Shown: in pieces, positions 45,197 through 56,257 of the stretch | Numbering within the stretch: the first letter of the stretch is position 1 | Layout of the letters: every line of letters begins with the position of its first letter | DNA from: Eudorina sp. 2006-703-Eu-15 | Taxonomy: Eukaryota > Chlorophyta > Chlorophyceae > Chlamydomonadales > Volvocaceae | DNA length: 64,000 nt | Assembly: GCA_003117195.1 (NCBI GenBank) | Contig: BDSI01000190.1 | Span: forward strand, 1 to 64,000 | Reading direction: 5' to 3' | Program-made: the position numbers and the translations under genes | The notes under the pieces: generated by a model | Seen by the model: only the letters and a program-made list of their open reading frames with translations | Told to the model about the DNA's origin: nothing | Databases searched by the model: none

Positions 45197-45948
45197 TGCT
45201 TGGCGCCTTGGTGTGCTCGTGCCCTGGCCTCCTGTGCCTTGGGCGGCACCTCGGTGCTTTTGGGTTCGTGCGAGCCTGGGGGGTCTGTTTTTGGGGGGTG
45301 GGGGGTTTGGGTTCCTTCTGTTGGGCGGTCTGGTGTGTCTCCTTCTGTTGAGAGTTCCGGTGTTCTCTGGGGCTGCTGCAGGTTGTTGCTTCCGTTGTTT
45401 GCTTTGTGTCTTCTGTGGCTGCTGCAGTTGGGTGTTGCCCTGCTTCTTTGGGTAGTGTTTTGCCTCGTTGCTGTGTTCTGGTTTTGTAGCTGTTTTTTCT
45501 TTTCTTTTTTTTTGTTTTTTGTTGTTTGTTGGTGGGTGGGTCGTCTTTGGCCTTCCGTCTCGCCTGGTGGCCTGGAGTAGGAGGTGCGGCCTTGTTGTGC
45601 CGTTTTGCCGCTTTGGGAGCTTTTTTTTTTTTTTTTTTTTCTGAGAGGGACGTTACAAGGACAAAGGGACGGAAGCAGACCAAGCAGCAAGCCGGGAAGA
45701 AGGCCAGACGGCAAGCAAAGACCACCACACCGCAACCGAGCCCCAGAGGCACCAACCAGAAGGAAAGGGAACCAAGCAACGCCAACCTCACAGACAGGAC
45801 GGGGACAGGGACAGGGCGGCAGAGGGAGAGAAAAGCTCCCAAAGCGGCAAAACGGCACAACAAGGCCGCACCTCCTACTCCAGGCCAACAGGCGAGACGG
45901 AAGGCCAAAGACGACCCACCCACCAACAAACAACAAAAGACAAAAAAA
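45197..45948. mobile_element. LINE plus-strand UTR joined to minus-strand UTR
   Basis: Plus-strand UTR 45197-45620 (as 14271-14697), T(20) and minus-strand UTR 45641-45948. Here the expected second half of the plus copy is absent, and ORF2 (GGGTGGGTGGCTGC) follows as in the 21032 insertion. A recombinant of two different nested insertions. Confidence 0.8.
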
Positions 45949-46677
45949 AGGGTGGGTGGCTGCAGGCGGCGCGGTCCGGCCGGCCTTTGGTTGCGAGGTA
46001 CAGGCCGCACGGGAGCCGTGCATGCTGCAGACGCCACACCAGGGCCTTGGCCCGGTTGCTGGCCGGGCTGTCCCACAGCCGCTGCCAGGTCTTGTGCTTC
46101 TGGGCCGCCGTGGGTGCACCCAAGCCCGGCGGGTCTGGCGGTTCAGGCGGGTCAGGTGGGTCTGGCAGGTCAGGTGGGTCCGGCGGGGCGGGTGGGTCCA
46201 CGGGGGCCAGCTGATCTGGTAGGTCCGGCGGGCTCCCTTGCAGCGGCCCTGCGGGGTGGTGGTTGATGAAGGTAGATGGCCCAGCTGTCGAGGGGCCTGC
46301 CCCTGGGTCCCCCCGGCTGTGAGGACGCCGCTGAGTTGCCAGCAGCTGAGTGACACTGGCTGTGAACGGGGAGAGTGTTGCAACGTGGCCGCATCCAGGC
46401 TGCAGGCTGGACTGGGTGCATCCTGAACCAGCTGCTATGGCTGGGGGCCCGATTGGCTGCATGCTGCCGTCTCCATTCCTCCTCCAGGACCGTGAGTGCA
46501 CTGCGATTACCCGGGAGTGTAGGCCACGCAGCGGGCGTCAGGGGTCCTGGGCCGAGGTCTCCCAAAGCCAGGCGTGCAGCTGTGAGACGGCGGCGGGTTT
46601 CGCAGACTGTGTAGTGTACCAGTGGCAGGGTGCCATGGCCATGACTGAGGGGGTGGCACTGCACCTCGCTCCAGGGT
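45949..46677 (-). pseudogene. LINE ORF2 fragment
   Basis: Matches 21355-22082, with a 3-bp loss in GAGAGTG(GGT)TTGC near 46377. Covers the linker to the SEVQCHPLSHGHG block. Confidence 0.7.
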
Positions 46678-47124
46678 TCCTTCTGTTGGGCGGTCTTTTT
46701 TTTTTTTTCTGAGAGGGACGTTACAAGGACAAAGGGACGGAAGCAGACCAAGCAGCAAGCCGGGAAGAAGGCCAGACGGCAAGCAAAGACCACCACACCG
46801 CAACCGAGCCCCAGAGGCACCAACCAGAAGGAAAGGGAACCAAGCAACGCCAACCTCACAGACAGGACGGGGACAGGGACAGGGCGGCAGAGGGAGAGAA
46901 AAGCTCCCAAAGCGGCAAAACGGCACAACAAGGCCGCACCTCCTACTCCAGGCCACCAGGCGAGACGGAAGGCCAAAGACGACCCACCCACCAACAAACA
47001 ACAAAAAGCAAAAAAAAGAAAAGAAAAAACAGCTACAAAACCAGAACACAGCAACGAGGCAAACACCACCCAAAGAAGCAGGGCAACACCCAACTGCAGC
47101 AGCCACAGAAGACACAAAGCAAAC
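46678..47124 (-). mobile_element. LINE 3' UTR copy at edge of the Ty3 element
   Basis: An 18-bp plus scrap, T(13), UTR to CAAAGCAAA at 47124, where Ty3-associated unique sequence begins. Same start as 22083-22199 but without the hexanucleotide expansion. Confidence 0.82.
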
Positions 47125-47155
47125 TACTGCGTCGTTTGGCTGTGGGAATATAAAC

Positions 47156-47187
47156 TTTTTTTTTTCTGAAGGAACCAGGACTCGGGA
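47156..47187 (-). mobile_element. SINE 3' tip only
   Basis: T(10) plus CTGAAGGAACCAGGACTCGGG, 22 bp of SINE. ATAAA is present on both flanks. Confidence 0.85.
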
Positions 47188-47730
47188 TAAATATATCCCA
47201 GCACGAGTAGCTACTCCAGTGCTGAGATGTACAAAGGCTCGGCTGCGCTCCAGCCGGCAGACGATGGCTAGCTACGCTGTGTGTGTCCAGGTGGCCCGGA
47301 ACGGATCTCAGTGCGGCCTGGCGCCAAGAGCGGATCTTGTAGCGCGTTTAACCTGCCTAGCGTCAGCTGCGGACAAACGATCAACTTGTGATTGTTACAA
47401 AGATATCGAATAAGTCGCTCAATAGCGCTCAGTGGTCTTATTACGCTCACGAAGATTTGCTTCGAGAGCCAAACGACAAAGATGTGTTTGCTCTCTCAGC
47501 GCTAAGTACACACCGACGCTGGCCTGACGGGTACGACGCACCCTTATTCCTACCACTAGGGCCATGACGTGAGGGATTATTCCTCTGGCAGTACACCTAC
47601 TACGCGGTGCAACACACGATCGGCGCTACGACTGAACACAAACAAGTACAGATTGCCGCCCTGCACCCAGTCAGGGGAGAGCGCAGCGACGTAGCACGCG
47701 CCGACCCGAACCCTGAGCCGCATGCGTCGG

Positions 47731-47973
47731 TTTTTTTTTTTTTTTGTTTTTTTTTTTCTGAGAGGGACGTTACAAGGACAAAGGGACGGAAGCAGACCAA
47801 GCAGCAAGCCGGGAAGAAGGCCAGACGGCAAGCAAAGACCACCACACCGCAACCGAGCCCCAGAGGCACCAACCAGAAGGAAAGGGAACCAAGCAACGCC
47901 AACCTCACAGACAGGACGGGGACAGGGACAGGGCGGCAGAGGGAGAGAAAAGCTCCCAAAGCGGCAAAACTTG
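47731..47973 (-). mobile_element. LINE 3' UTR copy, 6-7 bp duplication
   Basis: T-tract with one G (47731-47757), CTGAGAGGGACG, truncated at GCGGCAAAAC. Flanked by GTCGGT at 47726-47731 and 47974-47979. Confidence 0.92.
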
Positions 47974-48400
47974 GTCGGTTGACCAAATCTTGCAACTACG
48001 AGCGCCCGCCCCACAACGCGGTGCGCTAGATAGATAAAGTAACAAACAAGCAAACGCGCCTGAAGCGCCAACTGACAAACGCTCGGACGACCGAGTGAAC
48101 AGTTCGACTCAATGGCTTAGTACGGGAAAGCTCCCGTTGTCCAGACAGGCGAGACGTACGCCGAAACGCGAGACGTACGCCGAACAATTCCTACTCACTA
48201 CACTTCGCGCCCTTGGCGCTGCGTGGTAGTGCAAACGGAATTCGATAGATCCATACTACGACAGCGACACTACCAAGTCATGACAGCTGTCGTACCAGAC
48301 TGATGGCAGAATGCCGTACTATGTGCGTGATGATGACTCCCCCCCCCAGCTCCCACGCGGATTTTGCGGTGGAAGCTGGTAGCCGAGGGTATGAGGTCCC

Positions 48401-48887
48401 CTAAATCAACTGCACAGCGTGCGTATCGTCCTTCACCAGGGCACGCTTCCATGCTGCTTGCGCAAAGACTACTACCCACATCTTCGCAACGGCCCTCAAG
48501 ATGAGCAACCGATCTTCCTTCTGCAGTGTGCGGAGCCAGCGCAGCCTTGGCCCATCAGCCTCGGCGATGTAACGGCGCGGCACAGATGCAATAACCGCGA
48601 CGTCAGCAAAGCGACCGGCCACGGGCACAACCAAATCGGACATCTACTCTGACACATCAACTGCAATGACAGGCATCTTCACACCATCGTGCTTCGCCTG
48701 CTCAAAACTCTCCGGGCGCGCTGGTCGCACGGTAGCCTGATCAGGCGTGTACCGCACAGAGCGCGCGCTATCCCGTAACTGCTGCATGGCCCCTTCGTCC
48801 CATTTCCAGGGCATGAAAACCGATCCCACATCACCGATTGCCAACGCTCCTACTAACACATTCACATCCCCGGCTTCGACCGGTTCT
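48401..48887 (-). pseudogene. Ty3 polyprotein C-terminal methyltransferase-like segment
   Basis: Two open stretches in one frame (48887-48647 and 48643-48401) separated by a TAG at 48644-48646. The first encodes IGDVGSVFMPWKWDEGAMQQL; the second DLVVPVAGRFADVAVIASV, RYIAEADGPRLRWLRTLQ and MWVVVFAQAAWKRALV. I recall similar tails in green-algal Ty3 polyproteins that look like degenerate Rossmann-fold methyltransferases, but no SAM-binding GxG or DPPY-type catalytic motif is clear here. In frame with the PHD/Tudor segment once the LINE at 48888-51809 is disregarded (shared ACCGGTTCT). Confidence 0.55.
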
Positions 48888-49467
48888 TTTTTTTTTTTTC
48901 TGAGAGGGACGTTACAAGGACAAAGGGACGGAAGCAGACCAAGCAGCAAGCCGGGAAGAAGGCCAGACGGCAAGCGAAGACCACCACACCGCACACCGCC
49001 GCGCGGCACCCGGGTTCGGCCGTGACGTGCTTGGCGCCTTGGTGTGCTCGTGCCCTGGCCTCCTATGCCTTGGGCGGCACCTCGGTGCTTTTGGGTTCGT
49101 GCGAGCCTGGGGGGTCTGTTTTTTGGGGGTGGGGGGTTTGGGTTCCTTCTGTTGGGCGGTCTGGTGTGTCTCCTTCTGTTGGGAGTTCCGGTGTTCTCTG
49201 GGGCTGCTGCACGTCACGGCCAAACCCGGGTGCCGCTCGGTAGGGTCTCGAGCACGAGCACACCGCAGGGCCGCACAACAGGGCGCCGCTCCACCAGCCA
49301 CGCCAACAGACGCCGGCCCGGCAGAGCACGAGCACGCCACGAGCAAGGGAAACGTCCAGGGCTGGTACCCTGCGGGGCGCAGCAAACAGGCACACCCCTC
49401 CCTCGCCAACCCAACCCTGGAGGCCCTCACCCCTACAACCCTGGCCCCCCTAGACCCCAGCACCCTC

Positions 49468-50206
49468 GCGCCCATGAGGCTTCGAAGGCGTCCAGCGGAG
49501 CTGTCTTCAGCTGGGCGGTGATGTGAGAGAGTGGCAACCCAGCCATGGTGTCGTCGGGCAACGCTGCCATCCGGAAATGCGCCCACATGAGCCGTTGGAG
49601 CTCGCTGACCACCTGGGTGACGACCGCTTCAGAGGGGCAGGGCTCGGTGTCAGCGGCTTGGTGGTGGCCCACAGCCAGGTGGCCCGAAGGGCGGTCCAGA
49701 GGGTTTGCAGGCCCGGGCTGGGAGGGTACTGGCCCCAGGCGGCGGCCCAGTCTCCCAGCAGCAGTTCAACGCTCATCATTGGGGGGCCGGGCCCCCCGGT
49801 GATGGCCCCCCAGAGAGCCACCAGCCACTCACGAGCACCCTGGTACGCCGGGCAGGCCACAAAGATGTGGGTCAAGCTGTCCATGCAAGGTTCTGGCCGC
49901 CATCGCCGCGGCTGCTGCTGCTGTGGCTGCTGCTGTGGCTGTTGGCAGGGTGGGTGGCTGCAGGCGGCGCGGTCCGGCCGGCCTTTGGTTGCGAGGTACA
50001 GGCCGCACGGGAGCCGTGCATGCTGTAGACGCCACACCAGGGCCTTGGCCCGGTTGCTGGCCGGGCTGTCCCACAGCCGCTGCCAGGTCTTGTGCTTCTG
50101 GGCCGCCGTGGGTGCACCCAAGCCCGGCGGGTCTGGCGGTTCAGGCGGGTCAGGTGTGTCCGGCAGGTCAGGTGGGTCCGGCGGGGCGGGTGGGTCCACG
50201 GGCAGA
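49468..50206 (-). pseudogene. LINE ORF2 C-terminal fragment
   Basis: LTHIFVACPAYQGA block at about 49840-49870. The last 40 or so codons and the stop are deleted at the join with the UTR (CACCCTCG/CGCCCATGAGG). An 11-bp loss near 49669 breaks the frame. Confidence 0.68.
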
Positions 50207-50705
50207 GCCCCAGAGGCACCAACCAGAAGGAAAGGGAACCAAGCAACGCCAACCTCACAGACAGGACGGGGACAGGGACAGGGCGGCAGAGGGAGAGAAA
50301 AGCTCCCAAAGCGGCAAAACGGCACAACAAGGCCGCACCTCCTACTCCAGGCCAACAGGCGAGACGGAAGGCCAAAGACGACCCACCCACCAACAAACAA
50401 CCAAAAACAAAAAAAAAAAGAAAAACAGCTACAAAACCAGAACACAGCAACGAGGCAAACACTACCCAAAGAAGCAGGGCAACACCCAACGGCAGCAGCC
50501 ACAGAAGACTCAAAGCAAACAACGGAAGGAACAACCTGCAGCAGCCCCAGGGAGCACCGGAACTCCCAACAGAAGGGGACACACCAGACCGCCCAACCGA
50601 AGGAACCCAAACCCCCCACCCCCCAAAAACAGAACCCCCAGGCTCGCACGAACCCAAAAGCACCGAGGTGCCGCCCAAGGCACAGGAGGCCAGGGCACGA
50701 GCACA

Positions 50706-51809
50706 GGGTTGCAACGTGGCCGCATCCAGGCTGCAGGCTGGACTGGGTGCATCCTGAACCAGCTGCTACGGCTGGGGGCCCGATTGGCTGCATGCTGCCG
50801 TCTCCATGCCTCCTCCAGGACCGTGAGTGCACTGCGATTACCCGGGAGTGTAGGCCACGCAGCCGGCGTCAGGGGTCCTGGGCCATGGTCTCCCAAAGCC
50901 AGGCGTGCAGCTGTGAGACGGCGGCGGGTTTCGCAGACTGTGTAGTGCACCAGTGGCAGGGTGCCGTGGCCATGACTGAGGGGGTGGCACTGCACCTCGC
51001 TCCAGGGGCCCAGGAGCTGGTTCTCGGTTGGCCACAAGGCCGGCCGCTCAGCCGGTGGGGCAGCCTGGTACACTAAACGCTCCGCCAGGGACCAGAAGCG
51101 GCGCGGCTTTTTGCCTGGCAGAACACAGGCCGCCAGCCATGCTTCAGGGGCCGCCGGCCCGGCCGCTGCTGGTTCAGGGGTAATGAGGCGGCCGCTGGGC
51201 AGGGCAGCCAGTAGAGCTCCGGACGGGCTGCGGACCCAGTTGCTGTCCAGTGACACTTGCCAATTTGCTGCTTAAGGAAGTTCTGCGGTGAGGAGGCCAC
51301 CTGGCAGGAGCTGTTGCCAGTCTGGAGGCACGGCGGCCAGCACAGCCTGCAGTTGGGGGTCACGCTGGGCCAGGGCTGGGGCTGCACGCAGGGCTGCCAC
51401 GGTGCACGGTGCGTCGATGGGTCCGTCCTCAGGCATACCGGGGGGCTGGAATGGCTGTCCTGTCACTGGGTCCCGAAGGGCTGCATTGTAGTACAGCGGC
51501 TCATGCAGCAGCGCCCGCGCGTCAGTGCCCTCAGGGTAAGGCAGCCGGCAGGGCTGTGAGGCCCGGAAGGATGTCACCAGGCTGGCCAGGTACGGGGGCA
51601 GGTTTGCCGGTGGGTCCACCGTCCCATACACCCAACCCCAGCCGGTGGCCCCTCGGGGGGCCCAGTTAGCGAAGAGGGAGCGCATGATCAGCTTCCAGGG
51701 CTGCCGGCCTGGTTGGGCTAACTGCGCCAGGGTCTTGCCATGCAGCGCTGCAAGGAAGGAGTCAAGGTCAATGTGGCCAACCCCGCCACACTCGTGGTCT
51801 TGGCATGCC
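50706..51809 (-). pseudogene. LINE ORF2 region between reverse transcriptase and C-terminal finger
   Basis: Encodes DHECGGVGHIDLDSFLAALHGKTLAQL (partial), WKLIMRSLFANWAP, LVTSFRASQPCRLPY and the LLPGGLLTAEL block, then VCETRRRLTA. A stop near 51273 and a frameshift break it relative to 61323-63285. The G(V)GHIDLxSF...W motif resembles the segment after the reverse transcriptase in L1-type LINEs. Confidence 0.68.
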
Positions 51810-52479
51810 ACCGGTTCTGGTCGCACGGAACCCTGAGTAACTGACGCAGCAAGCGCGACAGCCTTCAGCGGATCGTGCTCCCCTGGCATGACTGCAGAAA
51901 GCGTTCCTGCAGCCCCTTCACACGTGCTCAAATCCCAAGTGCCAGGGCTTGACGGCCAGCTGACCTCGTTGGCATTCGCTACTGCTCCCTTCCTAAGTCC
52001 CTTCGACGCGAGACGGCTCTTAAGCTCACGCAGCGACAACAACTCAACATCACCATTGTCGTACAGCACCTGGAACTGGTGCGTGCGACCACTCCTACCA
52101 GCGTACGACGCCACTCCCAAAGACCGCGTGGTGCGACGCCCCTTCCCGCGCGACTCCCTCATGACAGCGGCACCTTGAAGGTCACGTAGGTGCTTGGGAG
52201 GTTGCAGCGCAAGCTGACCGGCCTGCGCAGAAACAGGGACGACTGCATCCAGCGACTCCGGGGTAACACCCTTTCCAACACAACGAGGACACACCCAGGT
52301 CCCATCCGGGATCTCAGTAAAACGAGGCTTAAGGCAATAGGTGTGCCAACCTGTACCACAAGCATCACACAACAGCATCCACTCTTCTCCATCCGGAAAC
52401 TTGCACACTTCGCACGGGAGCCCCGGCGACGGCCTGGCCAAACGCGGATCCACCGTGTGATCATCAATAGGCAGATGAC
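51810..52479 (-). pseudogene. Ty3 polyprotein: PHD finger and Tudor-like segment
   Basis: Directly in frame with the integrase C-terminus once the LINE at 52480-54815 is disregarded (SHCAPCH followed by LPIDDHTVDPRL). A complete C4HC3 PHD finger lies at about 52280-52414: CEVC, CDAC, H and C in WHTYC, CPRC. Next, about 52010-52117, RTHQFQVLYDNGDVELLSL resembles a Tudor-type chromatin reader, followed by a Ser/Gly/Pro linker. PHD fingers bind histone H3 tails, so the module may steer integration or act on chromatin; that is inference. The frame is open throughout. Confidence 0.78.
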
Positions 52480-54815
52480 GGCGAGGTGCAGTGCCACCCC
52501 CTCAGTCATGGCCACGGCGCCCTGCCACTGGTACACTACACAGTCTGCGAAACCCGCCGCCGTCTCACAGCTGCACGCCTGGCTTTGGGAGACCACGGCC
52601 CAGGACCCCTGACGCCCGCTGCGTGGCCTACACTCCCGGGTAATCGCAGTGCACTCACAGTCCTGGAGGAGGAATGGAGACGGCAGCATGCAGCCAATCG
52701 GGCCCCCAGCCATAGCAGCTGGTTCCGGATGCACCCAGTCCAGCCTGCAGCCTGGATGCGGCCACGTTGCACCCCACTCTCCCCGTTCACAGCCAGTGTC
52801 ACTCAGCTGCCGGCAACTCAGCGGCGTCCTCACAGCCGGGGGGACCCAGGGGCAGGCCCCTCGACAGCTGGGCCATCTACCTTCATCAACCACCCCCCCG
52901 CAGGGCCGCTGCAAGGGAGCCCGCCGGACCTACCAGATCAGCTGGCCCCCGTGGACCCACCCACCCCGCCGGACCCACCTGACCTGCCAGACCCACCTGA
53001 CCCGCCTGAACCGCCAGACCCGCCGGGCTTGGGTGCACCCACGGCGACCCAGAAGCACAAGACCTGGCAGCGGCTGTGGGACAGCCCGGCCAGCAACCGG
53101 GCCAAGGCCCTGGTGTGGCGTCTGCAGCATGCACGGCTCCCGTGCGGCCTGTACCTCGCAACCAAAGGCCGGCCGGACCGCGCCGCCTGCAGCCACCCAG
53201 GTGTCCATGTCCCTGGCCCACCCTGTGCCAGCCCCACAGGCTGCCGCCACAGTAATGTCAGATTAGTTTCAGCTCGCAGCTACAGCTACAGCATCAGCTC
53301 AGCCCAGCTCAGGGGGGTTTGTTGTGTGAGCCGTTTCCGGTTTGTGTAGGGCAGTAGTGAAAGGGGGTTTCAGTTCGGCTTTGTGTGGGGGCCTCGAGGG
53401 TGCTGGGGTCTAGGGGGGCCAGTGTTGTAGGGGTGAGGGCCTCCAGGGTTGGGTTGGCGAGGGAGGGGTGTGCCTGCTTGCTGCGCCCGCAGGGTACCAG
53501 CCCTAGACGTTTCCCTTGCTCGTGGCGTGCTCGTGCTCTGCCGGGCCGGCGTCTGTTGGCGTGGCTGGTGGAGCGGCGCCCTGTTGTGCGGCCCTGCGGT
53601 GTGCTCGTGCTCGAGACCCTACCGAGCGGCACCCGGGTTCGGCCGTGACGTGCTTGGCGCCTTGGTGTGCTCGTGCCCTGGCCTCCTGTGCCTTGGGCGG
53701 CACCTCGTTGCTTTTGGGTTCGTGCAAGCCTGGGGGGTCTGTTTTTGGGGGGTGGGGGGTTGGGTTCCTTCGGTTGGGCGGTTGGGCCCTTCGGTGGGCA
53801 GGTTGTTGCTTCCGTTTGTTTGCTTTGTGTCTTCTGTGGCTGCTGCAGTTGGGTGTTGCCCTGCTTCTTTGGGTAGTGTTTGCCTCGTTGCTGTGTTCTG
53901 GTTTTGTAGCTGTTTTTCTTTTCTTTTTTTGTCTTTTGTTGTTTGTTGGTGGGTGGGTCGTCTTTGGCCTTCCGTCTCGCCTGTTGGCCTGGAGTAGGAG
54001 GTGCGGCCTTGTTGTGCCGTTTTGCCGCATTGGGAGCTTTTTCTCTCCCTCTGCCGCCCTGTCCCTGTCCCCGTCCTGTCTGTGAGGTTGGCGTTGCTTG
54101 GTTCCCTTTCCTTCTGGTTGGTGCCTCTGGGGCTCGGTTGCGGTGTAGCTGTAGCTGCGAGCTGAAACTAATCTGACATTACTGCGGCGGCAGCCTGTGG
54201 GGCTGGCACAGGGTGGGCCAGGGACAGATGGACCCGCAGCCTGGGCGCCTGCCCTTCGGCACACTCGACAGAGCACAGGACACTGTTGGGGGTTTGGGTT
54301 CCTTCGGTTGGGCGGTCTGGTGTGTCTCCTTCTGTTGGGAGTTCCGGTGTTCCCTGGGGCTGCTGCAGGTTGTTGCTTCCGTTTGTTTGCTTTGTGTCTT
54401 CTGTGGCTGCTGCAGTTGGGTGTTGCCCTGCTTCTTTGGGTAGTGTTTGCCTCGTTGCTGTGTTCTGGTTTTGTAGCTGTTGTTCTTTTCTTTTTTTTGT
54501 TTTTTGTTGTTTGTTGGTGGGTGGGTCTTCTTTGGCCTTCCGTCTCGCCTGTTGGCCTGGAGTAGGAGGTGCGGCCTTGTTGTGCCGTTTTGCCGCTTTG
54601 GGAGCTTTTCTCTCCCTCTGCCGCCCTGTCCCTGTCCCCGTCCTGTCTGTGAGGTTGGCGTTGCTTGGTTCCCTTTCCTTCTGGTTGGTGCCTCTGGGGC
54701 TCGGTTGCGGTGTGGTGGTCTTTGCTTGCCGTCTGGCCTTCTTCCCGGCTTGCTGCTTGGTCTGCTTCCGTCCCTTTGTCCTTGTAACGTCCCTCTCAGA
54801 AAAAAAAAAAAAAAA
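52480..54815 (+). mobile_element. LINE copy in the Ty3 element, 7-bp duplication
   Basis: Flanked by AGATGAC at 52473-52479 and 54815-54821. Contains ORF2 52484-53268 with an internal deletion, UTR 53269-54146, a minus-strand scrap 54147-54284 (ORF2 end plus UTR start), UTR again 54285-54799, and A(16). The repeated UTR segment implies a later rearrangement. A 26-bp loss occurs near 53795 (GGTTGGGCCCTTCGGTGGG), also seen at 63745. Confidence 0.88.
52484..53268 (+). pseudogene. LINE ORF2 fragment with finger deleted
   Basis: From EVQCHPLSHGHG through the PPDPPDLPDPP linker to ACSHP. It then jumps to LAHPVPAPQAA near the stop (about 53266), losing about 450 bp that carry poly-Gln and the LTHIFVACPA block. 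Confidence 0.7.
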
Positions 54816-56240
54816 GATGACATGGCGCGCAATGGCTGACATGAGCCGTGAGGGTATTCCCGCAACGACCTTCCAACAACAACACGCCGGTAGGACGAAC
54901 CTCAACCACCCGCAGAATGTCCAGCTTGGCATAAGGATCCAAGGTAGTGCGCCCGGACGTATCGCGGTGGTAAACATAATCACCTATCTCAAACCTACGC
55001 AGTCGCGGCAAAACCGCCCCACCCCTCATGCGTGCGTACCGCAAAGTATCACGGTGCTGCGCGATGAGGAGGTTGCTGCCGGCCACGGCCATGTGACGGC
55101 GAAGGAGGGCTGCGCGCTGCATGATCGACCCTGCCGCCAAGCTCGGATCATCCAGATCAATCTCCACATCGAAACGCTCCTTGATAGCTGGGGGCACCGT
55201 AGGCTCAACCGCGTGCATCACATGATAAGGGCTCACACGGGAAGAGGCCTGAGGCGAACAGTTGTACCCCAGCATGATATACGGCAAATGCTTATCCCAA
55301 TCGTCAATCCCCCGCCAGCATGGGCGATTCTTCGCAGCGCATGCTTGCAGGTCTGAACAGCACGCTCAGCAAGACCGTTGGCCTGTGGATGGTTGGCCGA
55401 CGTCTGCCGATGATCAATTAACGCATCAACTAACACTTGCGAAAACTCTGCCTTCCACTCGCTACCCTGATCGCTGCACACCTCTGCACATGCCCCGTAC
55501 CGGCCCAAGATGTGGTGCTGGAAGGCGAAGGCAGTCTGGTCGGCATGCTTGTCAGGCAGCGGGATCAACACGACATACTTCGAAAAATGCTCAACACAAA
55601 TCATCGCATACGTGAAACCCCTGGGCGTCTTCTTGAACGGCCCACACAAATCAACACCCCAACGATAAAACAAACTGGAAATAGGCAGCGGGTTGAGCTC
55701 CGGAGTCTGCACCGAGAAGGTGGTGTTCACTCGGTCGCAGGCCGAGCAGTGACGAACGACTGATGCCACGTCATCTGACATGCCCCTCCACCAGTATCTT
55801 GTGAGAAGCAGCGCAATAGTGCGCCGCACACCGAAGTGTCCAGTCTCCTCGTGGGTCCGCTTGATGATCTCGGTGCGCTCCAACGGATTGGGCACCACAC
55901 GTGGCTTTCCATCACCCTCAAGCCGGTAGAGCTTGCCGCCTTGGAAGCGGTACTGGCGTGCGCGACGAGCACACCTACGCTGTTCTGTTGAATCAATCCC
56001 GGGCGGGTAATCGCCCTTACGAAGGAGATGAAGTGTGTTTTCGTCGTCCCAGATGTCCGTACGTCGACCCGGAGGTGGTGGATCATCGGCTGGGACATGA
56101 CTGGCAAGCGCAACAAGTGCGCCGCCCATGCTGTATGACGTGCAGTCGGCGAACGTGGAGGCAAGGCCCCCTTGCGGCTGAGAGAGCTCACGGCCCTCGG
56201 TGCAGCACGCAAATGCAGTACGATTGCCCGTCGCATCTCT
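54816..56240 (-). pseudogene. Ty3 integrase (HHCC zinc finger, DDE core, C-terminal domain)
   Basis: Zinc finger: His at about 55853 and 55838 (HEETGH) and CSAC at about 55739-55748. Catalytic triad: Asp in WGVDLCGPF (about 55652), Asp in CSDQGSEW (about 55472), Glu in NGLAERAVQ (about 55367). A frameshift in the GGGGG run near 55306-55310 moves the rest (LPYIMLGYNCSPQASSR, RFEIGDYVYHRD) into another frame ending at 54816. The C-terminal GDYVYHRD...VLRVVEV-type block is the usual SH3-like integrase tail. The integrase would insert element cDNA into the nuclear genome. It is broken here. Confidence 0.88.
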
Positions 56241-56257
56241 GGACACGACGTGACAGA

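Larger units (their letters stand above)
47125..48400 (-). mobile_element. Ty3 element 3' noncoding region, possible LTR
   Basis: Unique, lower-GC sequence downstream (minus strand) of the Ty3 polyprotein stop at 48401, interrupted by a SINE tip (47156-47187) and a LINE (47731-47973). A purine tract on the minus strand (complement of 48337-48354, mainly G) may be the polypurine tract. Two 17-bp direct repeats GCGAGACGTACGCCGAA lie at 48149 and 48168. No second LTR is visible in the window, so the LTR bounds cannot be set. Small ORFs here show no family signature. Confidence 0.45.
48888..51809 (-). mobile_element. LINE copy in the Ty3 polyprotein, 9-bp duplication
   Basis: Target duplication ACCGGTTCT at 48879-48887 and 51810-51818. 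Internally rearranged: UTR 48900-48994, a plus-strand foldback 48995-49211, UTR 49212-49467 joined to ORF2 at 49468, ORF2 49468-50206, a UTR patch without poly(T) 50207-50705, and ORF2 50706-51809. The patches look like recombination with neighbouring copies after insertion. Confidence 0.88.

Noticed and set aside
47219..47413. Small ORF in the Ty3 3' region as a host gene
   Set aside because: Short, no motif, and located between the Ty3 stop and the expected LTR.
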